Part shown: piece by piece, positions 18,812-28,096 of the stretch
Layout of the letters: every line of letters starts with the position of its first letter
Numbering within the stretch: position 1 is the stretch's first letter
Position numbers and translations under genes: made by a program
Assembly (NCBI RefSeq): GCF_003515705.1
Contig: NZ_QWEH01000004.1
Location: 62,001-126,000 of the forward strand
Source: Oceanobacillus profundus
GTDB taxonomy: Bacteria > Bacillota > Bacilli > Bacillales > Amphibacillaceae
Direction of reading: 5' to 3'
Length of the DNA stretch: 64,000 nucleotides
Notes under the pieces: model-generated
What the model was told of the DNA's origin: nothing
Database searches by the model: none
Seen by the model: only the letters and a program-made list of their open reading frames with translations

Positions 18812-19039
18812 ATGCGACACTACGCTATACTAAGACTACTATTAGCAGCTTTTTTCCTATACATTGCTTGGCCAGTAATTCCATCAGCTTCTACGAATAC
18901 AGAGCTAATTTTCTGGGGAGGTTGGTTGCTATTTCTAGTGTTAGTAATTGGAGCAAATTTAGCAACGCTTTTACAAATGACAAGCCCTCCAGTTATGGAA
19001 CAGGAACAATATAACGAGCTGAGACGGGATAATTATTGA
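18812..19039 (+). CDS. 75-aa small membrane protein
   Basis: The ATG follows a perfect AAAGGAGGAGG Shine-Dalgarno. Two hydrophobic helices (about residues 7-25 and 31-54) are separated by a short polar loop, and a charged tail QEQYNELRRDNY follows. I do not recognise the family. It lies just upstream of, and in the same direction as, ytoI, but ytoI has its own promoter starting within the last codons of this gene's downstream edge. Confidence 0.7.
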   Translation: MRHYAILRLLLAAFFLYIAWPVIPSASTNTELIFWGGWLLFLVLVIGANLATLLQMTSPPVMEQEQYNELRRDNY

Positions 19040-19097
19040 GTTTCTGCACTTTCAACTGTATAATAAATAATAATAAGTGATATAGTACAGTTGAAAG
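19036..19097 (+). promoter_or_regulatory. ytoI promoter embedded in a 12-bp inverted repeat
   Basis: The promoter is TTGAGT (19036-19041), 17 nt, TATAAT (19059-19064). The perfect arms CTTTCAACTGTA (19049-19060) and TACAGTTGAAAG (19086-19097) flank the start-point region. The left arm covers the spacer and -10, and the right arm ends 13 nt before the ytoI ATG. It is a candidate operator for the HTH domain of YtoI or another repressor; as RNA only the right arm would be transcribed, so a DNA operator is more likely. Confidence 0.7.
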
Positions 19098-19110
19098 CTG
19101 GTGAAATAAA

Positions 19111-20418
19111 ATGACAACTAAACATGAGCAGATTATTCAACATATTATTTCGTTGTCGGTTGGCAGTAAAATTTCGGTGCGGCAAATAGCGAAAGATTTG
19201 AATGTAAGTGATGGAACGGCATATCGTGCGATTAAAGAAGCGGAGAATCAAGGGATTGTCAGTACAATTGAGCGTGTAGGTACGATTCGAATTGAACGTA
19301 AGAAGAAAGAGAACTTTGATCGCCTTACGTTTGCTGAGGTCGTTAATATCATTGATGGACAAGTATTGGGTGGCCACGACGGATTATATAAAACATTGAG
19401 TAAATTTGTAATCGGTGCCATGCAGTTAGAAGCTATGATGCGCTATACTCAAGCGGATTCCTTATTGATTGTCGGAAACCGAATTAAGGCTCATGAACTG
19501 GCATTGAATGCTGGTGCGGCTGTACTAATAACAGGTGGATTTGATACAGAAGATTATATTAAGAAACTAGCAGATGATAAAGAAATGCCAATCATTTCAA
19601 CGAGCTATGATACGTTTACCGTTGCTGCTATGATTAACCGAGCGATCTATGACCAATTGATAAAGAAAGAAATTATTTTTGTTGGTGATATTGCTACACC
19701 TTTTGAAGAATCCCATTATTTACGTTCAAAGGATACGATTGAAGCGTGGTACAAGCTGAATAGTTTATCCTCACATACACGTTTTCCAGTTGTAGATGAT
19801 AAACTGCAAGTTATTGGGATGGTCTCTTCAAAGGATATTGTTGGGAAGGACAGAAGCATTGTAATTGATCGCGTGATGAGTAAGAAACCACAAGTAGTTC
19901 TAAGCAAGACTTCGCTCGCCTCTGTAGCACATACGATGGTTTGGGAAGGCATTGAGCTTATTCCTGTTGTGGATCAGTCCTATCAGTTGCAGGGTGTTGT
20001 ATCACGACAGGATGTATTAAAAGCCATGCAGCAAATTCAACGACAGCCACAGGTTGGTGAAACCATAGATGATATAGTATCCAGAAATTTAGAAACAAGT
20101 GAAGATGATGAGAATGTTTTCGAATCGATGGTTATTCCGCAAATGACGAATCAATTAGGGACGCTATCAAATGGCGTGTTCACAACATTGATTACAGAGG
20201 CAAGCAGTCGTTTGCTGAAAAAAGTGAAAAAAGCAGATGTTACCATTGAAAATATAACCGTCTATTTCAGCAAGCCCGTTCAAATCGACAGTAAACTAAT
20301 TATTAAACCGCAACTACTTGATGTTGGACGACTTTATGCAAAAATGGATGTAGAAGTATTTAATGAGCGTAATTTAGTAGGAAAAGGATTAATTATGGCT
20401 CAGCTAATTAATCGTTAA
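19111..20418 (+). CDS. ytoI: HTH-DRTGG-CBS-hotdog regulator YtoI
   Basis: A 435-aa, four-part cytosolic protein: an N-terminal winged HTH (about 5-60: KISVRQIAKDLNVSDGTAYRAIKEAE), a DRTGG domain (about 70-185), a CBS-domain pair (about 195-315: HTRFPVVDDKLQVIGMVS and LIPVVDQSYQLQGVVS) and a C-terminal hotdog/thioesterase-like domain (about 330-435). The CBS pair probably binds an adenylate; the hotdog domain suggests an acyl-CoA-type ligand, as in FapR. Its targets are not known to me. The inverted repeat over its promoter suggests autoregulation. Confidence 0.9.
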   Translation: MTTKHEQIIQHIISLSVGSKISVRQIAKDLNVSDGTAYRAIKEAENQGIVSTIERVGTIRIERKKKENFDRLTFAEVVNIIDGQVLGGHDGLYKTLSKFVIGAMQLEAMMRYTQADSLLIVGNRIKAHELALNAGAAVLITGGFDTEDYIKKLADDKEMPIISTSYDTFTVAAMINRAIYDQLIKKEIIFVGDIATPFEESHYLRSKDTIEAWYKLNSLSSHTRFPVVDDKLQVIGMVSSKDIVGKDRSIVIDRVMSKKPQVVLSKTSLASVAHTMVWEGIELIPVVDQSYQLQGVVSRQDVLKAMQQIQRQPQVGETIDDIVSRNLETSEDDENVFESMVIPQMTNQLGTLSNGVFTTLITEASSRLLKKVKKADVTIENITVYFSKPVQIDSKLIIKPQLLDVGRLYAKMDVEVFNERNLVGKGLIMAQLINR

Positions 20419-20423
20419 TAAAA

Positions 20424-20456
20424 AAAGAAATCGGCCGAAACAGCCGATTTCTTTCA
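20424..20456. terminator. bidirectional terminator ytoI/ytpI
   Basis: A 12-bp perfect stem (20424-20435 with 20443-20454) flanked by A and T runs, between convergent genes. Confidence 0.9.
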
Positions 20457-20472
20457 TTCTTGCACGATTCAG

Positions 20473-20769
20473 TTATTCACTCGGGTTTAGGCGACGCCAT
20501 TCACTGCGATAATGTTTTGCCTCCATAAGACCTCGGTAAAATTGAAGCCCTCCGAGAATAAGGAAAACAATCCCTATAAATAAAGACAGCTGTGTTTTAT
20601 AGAAAATATATTGGTTAATTCCAAACACGAAAACAAATGTACCAAGACATATACGTGCTTTTGCGTTAAAATAGCGTTGAATAAGTTCATCTTTGCTTTT
20701 AAGAATGGCAACTTTATAATAGATAAAGAGAACAGCTGCGACAACAATGATGGCAGGGAAAATAAACAT
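20473..20769 (-). CDS. ytpI: YtpI family membrane protein
   Basis: The 98-aa protein has three hydrophobic helices (about 3-20, 40-58, 62-80) and the KDELIQRYFNAKARICLG segment characteristic of YtpI. Function unknown. It is divergent from nrnA, as in B. subtilis, and has an AGGAGAG Shine-Dalgarno. Confidence 0.85.
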   Translation of the reverse strand: MFIFPAIIVVAAVLFIYYKVAILKSKDELIQRYFNAKARICLGTFVFVFGINQYIFYKTQLSLFIGIVFLILGGLQFYRGLMEAKHYRSEWRRLNPSE

Positions 20770-20887
20770 GGAATCTCTCCTAAATTAATTTAAAGTTTAT
20801 GTAAGTAAAATTCTCATATAATTGTAACTTGTTTTTATAAATAAATCTAGAGAAACCAAACAAGATTAAAGGAGTAGGAGCAAAAAT

Positions 20888-21835
20888 ATGAAATGGACAC
20901 AGATTATTGAAGCGATTAAGGAAAACGATACGATTATTATTCATCGGCACGTTAGACCGGATCCAGATGCACTTGGGTCGCAGGTTGGTTTAAAGGAAAT
21001 CATCAAGCACTCCTTTCCGAACAAGCACGTTTATGCGGTAGGGGAAGATGAGCCTACATTAACGTTCTTGGCTAAGATGGACAATGTCTCCGATGATGTA
21101 TATGAAAACGCGCTTGTCATCGTATGTGATACGGCTAATAGGCCGCGAATTGATGACCAGCGGTATACGTTTGGAAAGCAGCTTCTTAAAATAGATCATC
21201 ATCCCAATGTAGATGAATATGGTGACGCGAGTGTTGTTGATACAGCTGCAAGTTCTGTGAGCGAGATGATTTTTGAGTTGTATGATCAGGGGAAGGAAGA
21301 AGGATTTAGCTTAAATGATGCTGCTGCACGTTTATTATATGCTGGAATTGTTGGCGATACGGGAAGATTTATGTTTCCAAGTACAACGAAAAAGACATTT
21401 CAGTTTGCAGCTGAATTGGTAACCTATGACTTTGACAGACCAGCATTATATGCTGAATTGTATAGTGTGGAAGATAACATTTCTCGTTTGCAGGGGTACA
21501 TTTTGCAAGAGTTTGAGCTTTTACCATCAGGGCTTTGTACAATCAGGCTAACAAAGGAAATATTAGAGAAGTTCCGTGTTTCTCCTGATGAATCTGGGCA
21601 GCTTGTAAATATATTAAGTAACATGAAAGGTATAAAAGCATGGGTGTTTTTCATTGAGGAGGAAGATCAGATTCGCGTCAGATTACGTTCGAAAGGTCCA
21701 GTAATTAACGAAATTGCCGCAAATTACAATGGCGGGGGACATCCATTGGCTTCAGGGGCAACGATCTATTCATGGGAAGAAGCAGATAACCTGACAAATG
21801 AACTGGAATCAGCTTGTCTTGCATTTATGCGATAA
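20888..21835 (+). CDS. nrnA: oligoribonuclease / pAp phosphatase NrnA
   Basis: A 315-aa DHH-DHHA1 phosphoesterase that degrades 2-5-mer RNA and dephosphorylates 3'-phosphoadenosine 5'-phosphate. Metal-binding motifs are complete: RHVRPDPDALGSQ, CDTANR, IDHHPN and GDTGRF. The C-terminal DHHA1 domain ends with GGGHPLASGA. The Shine-Dalgarno is AAAGGAG. A clear terminator follows, so it is monocistronic. Confidence 0.94.
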   Translation: MKWTQIIEAIKENDTIIIHRHVRPDPDALGSQVGLKEIIKHSFPNKHVYAVGEDEPTLTFLAKMDNVSDDVYENALVIVCDTANRPRIDDQRYTFGKQLLKIDHHPNVDEYGDASVVDTAASSVSEMIFELYDQGKEEGFSLNDAAARLLYAGIVGDTGRFMFPSTTKKTFQFAAELVTYDFDRPALYAELYSVEDNISRLQGYILQEFELLPSGLCTIRLTKEILEKFRVSPDESGQLVNILSNMKGIKAWVFFIEEEDQIRVRLRSKGPVINEIAANYNGGGHPLASGATIYSWEEADNLTNELESACLAFMR

Positions 21836-21847
21836 GCTAGAGATTAT

Positions 21848-21881
21848 GCTGGAGACTGCCATCAAGACAGTCTCCAGCTTT
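21848..21881. terminator. terminator after nrnA
   Basis: An 11-bp perfect stem (21848-21858 with 21868-21878) followed by TTT. It may also end the convergent minus-strand unit. Confidence 0.85.
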
Positions 21882-22083
21882 AATTCGTTTTACTCGTTGT
21901 TAATGGGATAAACCAATAACCAGAGTCAGTTTCATCGCACTGGACAGGCATTTTCTCTTTTTCAATTGCTCGTTTCATTAAACGGACAAGTTCTTCTGAT
22001 TCTGCGTATGCATTTTGCCCTTTTCTTAATTGATTCATTTTTTCATCACGTATTCTTCTTAGGTTGATAGGCAACACGGACAT
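21880..22083 (-). CDS. 67-aa hypothetical protein
   Basis: A small basic, soluble protein with a helical, Arg/Lys/Glu-rich body (INLRRIRDEKMNQLRKGQNA) and the tail DSGYWFIPLT. A GAAGGGAG Shine-Dalgarno precedes the ATG, which supports a real gene. I do not recognise the family. It is downstream of ytrH-ytrI on the same strand, about 100 bp from ytrI, and may be part of that sporulation unit. Confidence 0.65.
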   Translation of the reverse strand: MSVLPINLRRIRDEKMNQLRKGQNAYAESEELVRLMKRAIEKEKMPVQCDETDSGYWFIPLTTSKTN

Positions 22084-22186
22084 CGACTCCCTTCAATATA
22101 TGGAGTGTAACTGCTTTCATTACTATTCTATGATTATCGACAAAGGAAATCCATACGATTGTTCGATGTGTCACGAAAAATACAAA

Positions 22187-22690
22187 TTAATTTGACAATT
22201 GCGGGATTATCTCTATTTTTAAGTCGGTTGAAATCGTTAATTTTTTCACCTCAAAATAGTAGGTGAAATCATCAATGGTAAATCCTTTATTCTCTATTGT
22301 AGATTGAAGCAATTGATCGCTTTTATCTATAATCGAAATTTCTTGTCCAATTATATGGCTAATTTGTTCCTTAACCATCTCCTCCAGCTGATGTTCAATG
22401 AGTCGGTCCAGCTTCAGTCTCTCGCCATCAACAATCGTAACGGAAATAGAGTTAATGGTTAATGGCTCTTCGGATTTTTCACTTAAATCTTCCTTGTCTT
22501 GCAGCAATGCTGCATTCTGTTCTTTCAAGTCATTTACTTGCGATGACAGTTCGAGATTTTCCGCTAATAATTCCTCGTACATCGTGCCGTACATATAAAT
22601 CAGGATGAAGTATGCAATAATACCCCCAATGAATGCACCTGCGAAAAAAAGTTGCCACGAAGGCTTTTTATGATATGGTGGAATATGCAT
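22187..22690 (-). CDS. ytrI: sporulation membrane protein YtrI
   Basis: The 167-aa protein has one N-terminal membrane helix (about 15-37), then a coiled coil (about 40-75) and a soluble C-terminal domain. The start MHIPPYHKKPSWQLFFAG matches YtrI, with the ATG at 22690 preceded by AAGGGGAG; an upstream in-frame GTG/ATG extension (to 22717) is not needed. Its ATG overlaps the ytrH stop by one base. YtrH and YtrI are needed for efficient sporulation in B. subtilis. Confidence 0.88.
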   Translation of the reverse strand: MHIPPYHKKPSWQLFFAGAFIGGIIAYFILIYMYGTMYEELLAENLELSSQVNDLKEQNAALLQDKEDLSEKSEEPLTINSISVTIVDGERLKLDRLIEHQLEEMVKEQISHIIGQEISIIDKSDQLLQSTIENKGFTIDDFTYYFEVKKLTISTDLKIEIIPQLSN

Positions 22691-23022
22691 TACGGGCTCC
22701 CCTTTTGTAAAAACCAATCAATAATGATGATGCCAGTTTTTACACCACCCATAGCAGACAGAATAAGTAAAACTTGCTTAACGAAATCGATTGTAGATCC
22801 ATCTGTTAATCCCTTTTCAAAGTTTGCAATCGCATCAAAGGTACCTCCAATTGCCGCAACAATAGCCCAAATTCGCAAGCGGTCAGCAATTCGTCCCATT
22901 GATGTAAGTGGGGCATCGCCCGTTGCGAAATCCCCGATACTGCCGATGAAAGATCCTCCAATAATTACACCGAGAGCAATAAAAAAGCACGAAATAAATG
23001 CAGCAAAAAACCGTTCTTCCAT
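22690..23022 (-). CDS. ytrH: sporulation protein YtrH
   Basis: A 110-aa, three-helix membrane protein: MEERFFAAFISCFFIALGVI, GGSFIGSIGDFATGDAP, then RIWAIVAAIGGTFDAI and a last helix ending IIIIDWF. It is first in the ytrH-ytrI pair, with coupled translation. Made in the mother cell during sporulation in the B. subtilis relative. It is divergent from dnaE. Confidence 0.9.
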   Translation of the reverse strand: MEERFFAAFISCFFIALGVIIGGSFIGSIGDFATGDAPLTSMGRIADRLRIWAIVAAIGGTFDAIANFEKGLTDGSTIDFVKQVLLILSAMGGVKTGIIIIDWFLQKGSP

Positions 23023-23162
23023 TATTTATGCACTCCTTTGAGGCATGGTCTATACATTTTATGATTGTCTCGGACGAGTTATGCTAAGAAAAGAATGCAA
23101 AAGCGTATGCATGTTCGAAAATGGTTGTTATAATAATAGTTAGAAAGAAAAGGCGGGATAGT

Positions 23163-26100
23163 ATGTCATACACACATTTACAGGTTAAAAGCGGCTATAG
23201 TTTGATGAATAGTACAATAACGATTCCTAAATTGGTCGAGCGGGCACATAAATTAAATTTTAATGCGCTTGCATTAACGGATGAAGAAGTGCTGTATGGA
23301 ATTATTCCATTCTATCGTGCATGTAAGAGCTATGGAATTAAGCCAATTATTGGAATGTCTGTACGACTACTGGACAATGAGGAAGAAGTTATTCCATGTA
23401 TCTTATTAGCGAAAAATAATGCTGGTTATCACCAGTTAATCAAACTTAGTACAACTATTCAGCAGGATTCTATAAATGGCATCGACTTAGGGGCAATACA
23501 GCAGGCAGCTGGTCAATTGATTTGTATTGTACCAGTTCAACATGATAAAATAACGCAGCTTTTTCAACACCAAACACATGCAGGTATTGCCGGTTATTTC
23601 AAAAAGTGGCAAGCATTATTTGCCCAAGGTGACTTCTACCTTGGTTTGCAGGAGAGAGACGAGTCGATATTTACACTGGTAAAAGAATTTCATAAAGTAT
23701 CCCGTATTCCGGTTACGGCGATTAATGATGTCATTTATCTTGATGAAAAGGATGCCATGGCTTTTGATTGTCTCCAAGCGATGAAAACGGGAAAACAGTG
23801 GGGAATGAAGATTGCGGATTCCACCATTAAAAATAGACATCTTCGTTCCGAAACGGAAATGGAAAGTTTATTTGGTTTCTTTTGGCCGGAGGTGCTTGCT
23901 GAAACAGCGGCAATCGCAGGAAAGTGTAATGTTACGATCGATTTTGAACAGCGTCTGCTGCCATCATTTCCTGTACCTGAAGAAATAAGTGCAGCTGATT
24001 ATCTAGAGAAATTATGCTGGGCAAAAGTAAAAGAAAGGTACCAAACTTTAACCGATCCTATAAAAAAGCGACTTTCCTATGAGCTCCATGTGATTCAATC
24101 CATGGAATTTAGCGATTATTTTCTGATTGTAGCGGACTTTATTGGATATGCAAAAGCAAATCAGATTGTTGTGGGACCTGGTAGGGGCTCATCAGCTGGT
24201 TCGATTGTTGCCTATATACTAGGTATTACAGACGTCGATCCAATGGAATACGGTCTATTGTTTGAACGATTTTTAAACCCTGAAAGACAAACAATGCCAG
24301 ATATTGATGTCGATTTTTCAGATGCGAGGCGTGATGAGGTTATCACGTATGTCCAAGAAAAATATGGCAGGGAACATGTTGCGCAAATCATTACATTCGG
24401 TACCTTTGCTGCCCGTTCATTAATTCGAGAATTAATAAAAACAATGGATGTGGATGGGCAGGATGCTAGCTTTATGCTAAGAGAAATTCCGCTGCAGTCA
24501 ACAAAAAGAATCCCAGAGCTCGTAAAGGAATCGGAAGAATTGTATCGTTATGTCAAAACATCTCCTAAATTAAAGCTGTTATTTGCTGTAGCTGTGAAGC
24601 TTGAAGGACTGCCACGTCATATCTCGACCCATGCAGCAGGCGTGGTTATTAGTGAGAAACCGTTAAAGGAACATGTTCCACTAACAATAGGTGCAACCGA
24701 TACACATCTTACCCAATTTCCAATGAATGATTTAGAAGCAATTGGCTTATTAAAAATGGATTTCCTTGGGCTTCGGAATTTAACCTTATTGGAGAAGGTT
24801 ATTCAGTCGATAGCTTATACAGGTGCTAACCCGATTTCACTTGATGAAATTCCTGAAAACGATACCCGTACCTATGAATTATTACGAAATGGGCAAACAA
24901 ATGGTGTGTTTCAGCTTGAATCCCAAGGAATGAAACAGGTACTAACTGAACTTTTGCCTAGCAGTTTTGAAGATATAGTAGCAGTCAACGCCTTGTATCG
25001 CCCAGGTCCAATGGATTTTATTCCGGTATATATAGCGCGAAAACATGGGAAGGAAGAAGTAACCTACCCACATCCTGATTTAAAGCCAATTCTTGCCCAT
25101 ACATTTGGTGTGCTTGTTTACCAAGAGCAAATCATGCAAATTGCTAATCGAATTGCAGGTTTTACATTTGGTGAGGCCGATATGCTGCGTCGTGCAGTAA
25201 GTAAAAAGAAGCAAGATGTTATGGATGCACAAAAAGAAGCATTTATTCAAGGTTGTCTAAATAATGGTTACGAGCGAAGTGTTGCTGAAGAGATATTTAG
25301 CTGGATTGTTAAATTTTCAAATTATGGATTCCCAAGAAGCCATGCGGTTGCCTATAGTAAGATTTCTTATCAGCTCGCCTTCTTGAAAGCAAATTATCCA
25401 GCAAGCTTCTTTGCGGAATTATTAAGTGCTTCTCGAAGTCAATACGATAAACTGCATCTCTATATGCAAGAACTAAAAGCGCTTGGACTTGAACTATTAC
25501 CACCTAATATTAATCGGAGCTTCGGGAAATACAGTGTGGAGAACAAAAAAGTTCGGATGGGACTTACCTCGATTAAGTCGGTAGGTAATCAAGCAATTGG
25601 CGAAATTATTCGCGCGCGAAAAGCAGGACCATTTAAAAATATATTCGATTTCTGCCTTCGTACCTCACCAAAGCTCGTTAATCGAAAAACGCTCGAAAAT
25701 CTTATTATTGCTGGGGCATTTGATGAAACGTATTCCAATCGCGCAAGTTTACTTGCTTCAATAGAACAAGCGATGGAGCAGGGAGAGCTTTTTAAAGAAT
25801 TTTTTGGTGGGTCTAGTCTTTTTGAGGATCAAATCGAGCTAGATGCCAAATATGTTGAGATCGATGACTTTAGTCAAGTTAAGAAATTAGCAGATGAAAA
25901 AGAGCTGCTTGGCATGTATGTTTCGAGTCACCCGATAAAGGAATTTAGGAAGCAGCTGCGAGCTAATGGTCATGTCACACTTAGACAAGCAGCTAAAATG
26001 CTTGGAAAGCGAAATTTAGACGTAACGGTAATTATTCAAGCGATACGAGTTATTCGAACAAAACGAGGGGATAAAATGGCATTTCTGACGATTGATGATG

Positions 26101-26513
26101 AGCAGGCGGAAATGGAAGCCGTTATTTTTCCTGATGTATTCCGAGAGATAAGCTCCTGGCTGCAAGAAGAAATGCTCGTTTGTCTGGAAGGGAAAGTAGA
26201 ATCTAGAAATAATAAGCTACAAATGGTAATCAATTCCGTCAAGCCATTTCATCAAGAAACATTACAGTCAGATTATAAACAGCGTCTATTTATTAAAGTG
26301 GTGAACATGACGAATCAACAAGCACTGCAACTTATCGAGAAGGTAGCGGAACGTTATCCTGGTGGCGCATCGATTATTCTTTATGATGAACAAAAAAAAC
26401 AATCTTATCAGCTAGCAGAATCTTATTGCCTCTATCCCGACAAAAGTTGTTTAAATATGCTAAAACGGTATTTTGGGAATGAAAATGTTGTTTTGCAAAA
26501 TCGAGAAGTGTGA
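23163..26513 (+). CDS. dnaE: DNA polymerase III alpha subunit DnaE
   Basis: The 1,116-aa error-prone-type replicative polymerase that extends primers before handing over to PolC. It has an N-terminal PHP domain (THLQVKSGYSLMNS, near residue 5), a catalytic palm with PDIDVDFSDARRDEV (two catalytic Asp) and GPGRGSSAGS, the NGVFQLES segment, an HhH region and an OB fold near the C-terminus (VIIQAIRVIRTKRGDKMAFLTIDD). A longer frame opens at 23121, but the ATG at 23163 follows AAGGCGGG and gives the B. subtilis-like length. It has no 3'-5' exonuclease domain, as expected. Confidence 0.95.
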   Translation: MSYTHLQVKSGYSLMNSTITIPKLVERAHKLNFNALALTDEEVLYGIIPFYRACKSYGIKPIIGMSVRLLDNEEEVIPCILLAKNNAGYHQLIKLSTTIQQDSINGIDLGAIQQAAGQLICIVPVQHDKITQLFQHQTHAGIAGYFKKWQALFAQGDFYLGLQERDESIFTLVKEFHKVSRIPVTAINDVIYLDEKDAMAFDCLQAMKTGKQWGMKIADSTIKNRHLRSETEMESLFGFFWPEVLAETAAIAGKCNVTIDFEQRLLPSFPVPEEISAADYLEKLCWAKVKERYQTLTDPIKKRLSYELHVIQSMEFSDYFLIVADFIGYAKANQIVVGPGRGSSAGSIVAYILGITDVDPMEYGLLFERFLNPERQTMPDIDVDFSDARRDEVITYVQEKYGREHVAQIITFGTFAARSLIRELIKTMDVDGQDASFMLREIPLQSTKRIPELVKESEELYRYVKTSPKLKLLFAVAVKLEGLPRHISTHAAGVVISEKPLKEHVPLTIGATDTHLTQFPMNDLEAIGLLKMDFLGLRNLTLLEKVIQSIAYTGANPISLDEIPENDTRTYELLRNGQTNGVFQLESQGMKQVLTELLPSSFEDIVAVNALYRPGPMDFIPVYIARKHGKEEVTYPHPDLKPILAHTFGVLVYQEQIMQIANRIAGFTFGEADMLRRAVSKKKQDVMDAQKEAFIQGCLNNGYERSVAEEIFSWIVKFSNYGFPRSHAVAYSKISYQLAFLKANYPASFFAELLSASRSQYDKLHLYMQELKALGLELLPPNINRSFGKYSVENKKVRMGLTSIKSVGNQAIGEIIRARKAGPFKNIFDFCLRTSPKLVNRKTLENLIIAGAFDETYSNRASLLASIEQAMEQGELFKEFFGGSSLFEDQIELDAKYVEIDDFSQVKKLADEKELLGMYVSSHPIKEFRKQLRANGHVTLRQAAKMLGKRNLDVTVIIQAIRVIRTKRGDKMAFLTIDDEQAEMEAVIFPDVFREISSWLQEEMLVCLEGKVESRNNKLQMVINSVKPFHQETLQSDYKQRLFIKVVNMTNQQALQLIEKVAERYPGGASIILYDEQKKQSYQLAESYCLYPDKSCLNMLKRYFGNENVVLQNREV

Positions 26514-26632
26514 AGTAGTTTGAGATTGTAAGTATTTATGGCATTGAAATGGATGCTAATTATAGGAAGCACTTAAAGCATCGTTTCAGTGCTTAGCTTG
26601 TTTAGGGTCTCACCGTAACGCATGATTATCAC
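26514..26632. other. leader region upstream of the ytsJ promoter
   Basis: No open frame of note. The repeated word GCTTAGC/GTGCTTAG near 26590 is short, and no convincing terminator was found for dnaE. Confidence 0.4.
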
Positions 26633-26660
26633 TTTACAGGTGAGATGCATCTGTTATAAT
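26633..26660 (+). promoter_or_regulatory. SigA promoter of ytsJ
   Basis: TTTACA (26633-26638), a 16-nt spacer and a perfect TATAAT (26655-26660). The leader to the ytsJ start is about 165 nt. Confidence 0.7.
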
Positions 26661-26673
26661 AGAGGAGTTATTG

Positions 26674-26686
26674 GTGGTCTGACCAC
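26674..26686. promoter_or_regulatory. GntR/FadR-type operator GTGGTCTGACCAC
   Basis: A 13-bp perfect palindrome around a central T, of the TGGT-N3-ACCA form bound by FadR-subfamily GntR regulators. It lies just downstream of the predicted transcription start of ytsJ. The GntR gene two cistrons on (28097) is the obvious candidate ligand-responsive repressor. Confidence 0.65.
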
Positions 26687-26832
26687 TATTGAATCAAACA
26701 AAAGCCAGCAAGCTTATTAAAGGCAATTATTCTATTTTTTTTAGCTGGTTATGTTTGTTTGGGATATTATACAACAAGACATACAGAGGATATAATACAA
26801 TTTCTACATCAAAAAGGAGAGAGTAATCTAAA

Positions 26833-28068
26833 ATGGCAAGCTTGAGAGATGAAGCGTTACATATGCATAGGGTAAAGCAAGGGAAATTGGAGATCCAATC
26901 AAAGGTTCCTGTTAATAATGCGGCAGATTTGAGTCTAGCGTATTCCCCTGGTGTAGCAGAGCCTTGTAAAGAAATTTATGAAAGTAACGATCGAGTCTAC
27001 GATTACACAATGAAAGGGAATATGGTCGCCGTAGTAAGTGATGGCTCAGCCGTGTTAGGCCTTGGTAATATTGGACCTGAAGCTGCAATGCCAGTAATGG
27101 AAGGGAAAGCTGTGTTATTTAAAGGATTTGCAGGTGTAGATGCATTTCCGATTTGTCTCGCAACACATGATGTAGATCAAATTGTCCAAACTGTTAAATT
27201 GTTAGAACCAACATTTGGTGGAGTAAACTTAGAAGATATTGCAGCACCAAATTGCTTTATTATTGAAGAACGCTTAAAAGACGAAACAAATATCCCGATT
27301 TTCCATGATGACCAGCATGGAACAGCTATTGTTACAGTTGCAGGTTTAATCAATGCATTGAAGCTTGTTGAAAAGGATTTCTCTGAAATTAAAGTAGTAG
27401 CAAATGGTGCAGGTGCAGCTGGCATTGCAATAATTCGCTTATTAGAGAGCTTCGGTGTAAGGGATATGATTATGTGTGACTCAAAAGGAGCTATTTTTGA
27501 AGGTAGAACCTATGGTATGAATAGTGTGAAAGATAGAGTTGCTAAATTTACGAATATCAATAAAGTAGAGGGATCATTGGAGGAAGTTCTAGTGGGTGCT
27601 GATGTCTTTATTGGTGTATCTGTTGGCGGTGCGCTTACAAAGGAAATGGTTTCTACAATGAATAGAGATGCCATTATTTTTGCGATGGCTAATCCCGATC
27701 CAGAGATTCTGCCCGAGGATGCAAAAGCGGCCGGTGCACGCGTGGTTGGTACAGGAAGATCGGATTTTCCAAACCAGGTGAATAATGTGCTTGCGTTTCC
27801 TGGTATTTTCCGAGGTGCATTAGATGTGCGGGCAACAAGAATAAATGAACGAATGAAGGTTGCTGCTGCAAATGCAATAGCGTCCCTAATTGAAGAAAAT
27901 GAAATCACAGAGGATTACGTGATTCCGTCACCATTTGATGCGCGTGTTGCCCCATTAGTGGCAGCAGATGTTGCAAAGGCTGCAATGGACTCAGGTGTAG
28001 CTCGAATCAAGATAGATCCGAATGAAGTAGCTGAAAAAACGCGAAGTTTAACCGGAGTTAAGAAATAG
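26833..28068 (+). CDS. ytsJ: NADP-dependent malic enzyme
   Basis: Decarboxylates malate to pyruvate, giving NADPH. The 411-aa short bacterial form has [10 protein letters not shown] near the N-terminus, the catalytic Lys region ([23 protein letters not shown]), the metal site [11 protein letters not shown] and [11 protein letters not shown], and the Rossmann segment [14 protein letters not shown]. subtilis YtsJ has the same layout and is the main NADP enzyme. Its leader holds a palindromic operator, and the next gene, 28 bp downstream, encodes a GntR regulator. Confidence 0.93.
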   Translation: MASLRDEALHMHRVKQGKLEIQSKVPVNNAADLSLAYSPGVAEPCKEIYESNDRVYDYTMKGNMVAVVSDGSAVLGLGNIGPEAAMPVMEGKAVLFKGFAGVDAFPICLATHDVDQIVQTVKLLEPTFGGVNLEDIAAPNCFIIEERLKDETNIPIFHDDQHGTAIVTVAGLINALKLVEKDFSEIKVVANGAGAAGIAIIRLLESFGVRDMIMCDSKGAIFEGRTYGMNSVKDRVAKFTNINKVEGSLEEVLVGADVFIGVSVGGALTKEMVSTMNRDAIIFAMANPDPEILPEDAKAAGARVVGTGRSDFPNQVNNVLAFPGIFRGALDVRATRINERMKVAAANAIASLIEENEITEDYVIPSPFDARVAPLVAADVAKAAMDSGVARIKIDPNEVAEKTRSLTGVKK

Positions 28069-28096
28069 ACGGTTTTCTAGGAGTGGAGTGTTATTT

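Noticed and set aside
22652-23041. 129-codon plus-strand frame
   Set aside because: It lies antisense to ytrH and the ytrI start, both clear family members with good ribosome sites.
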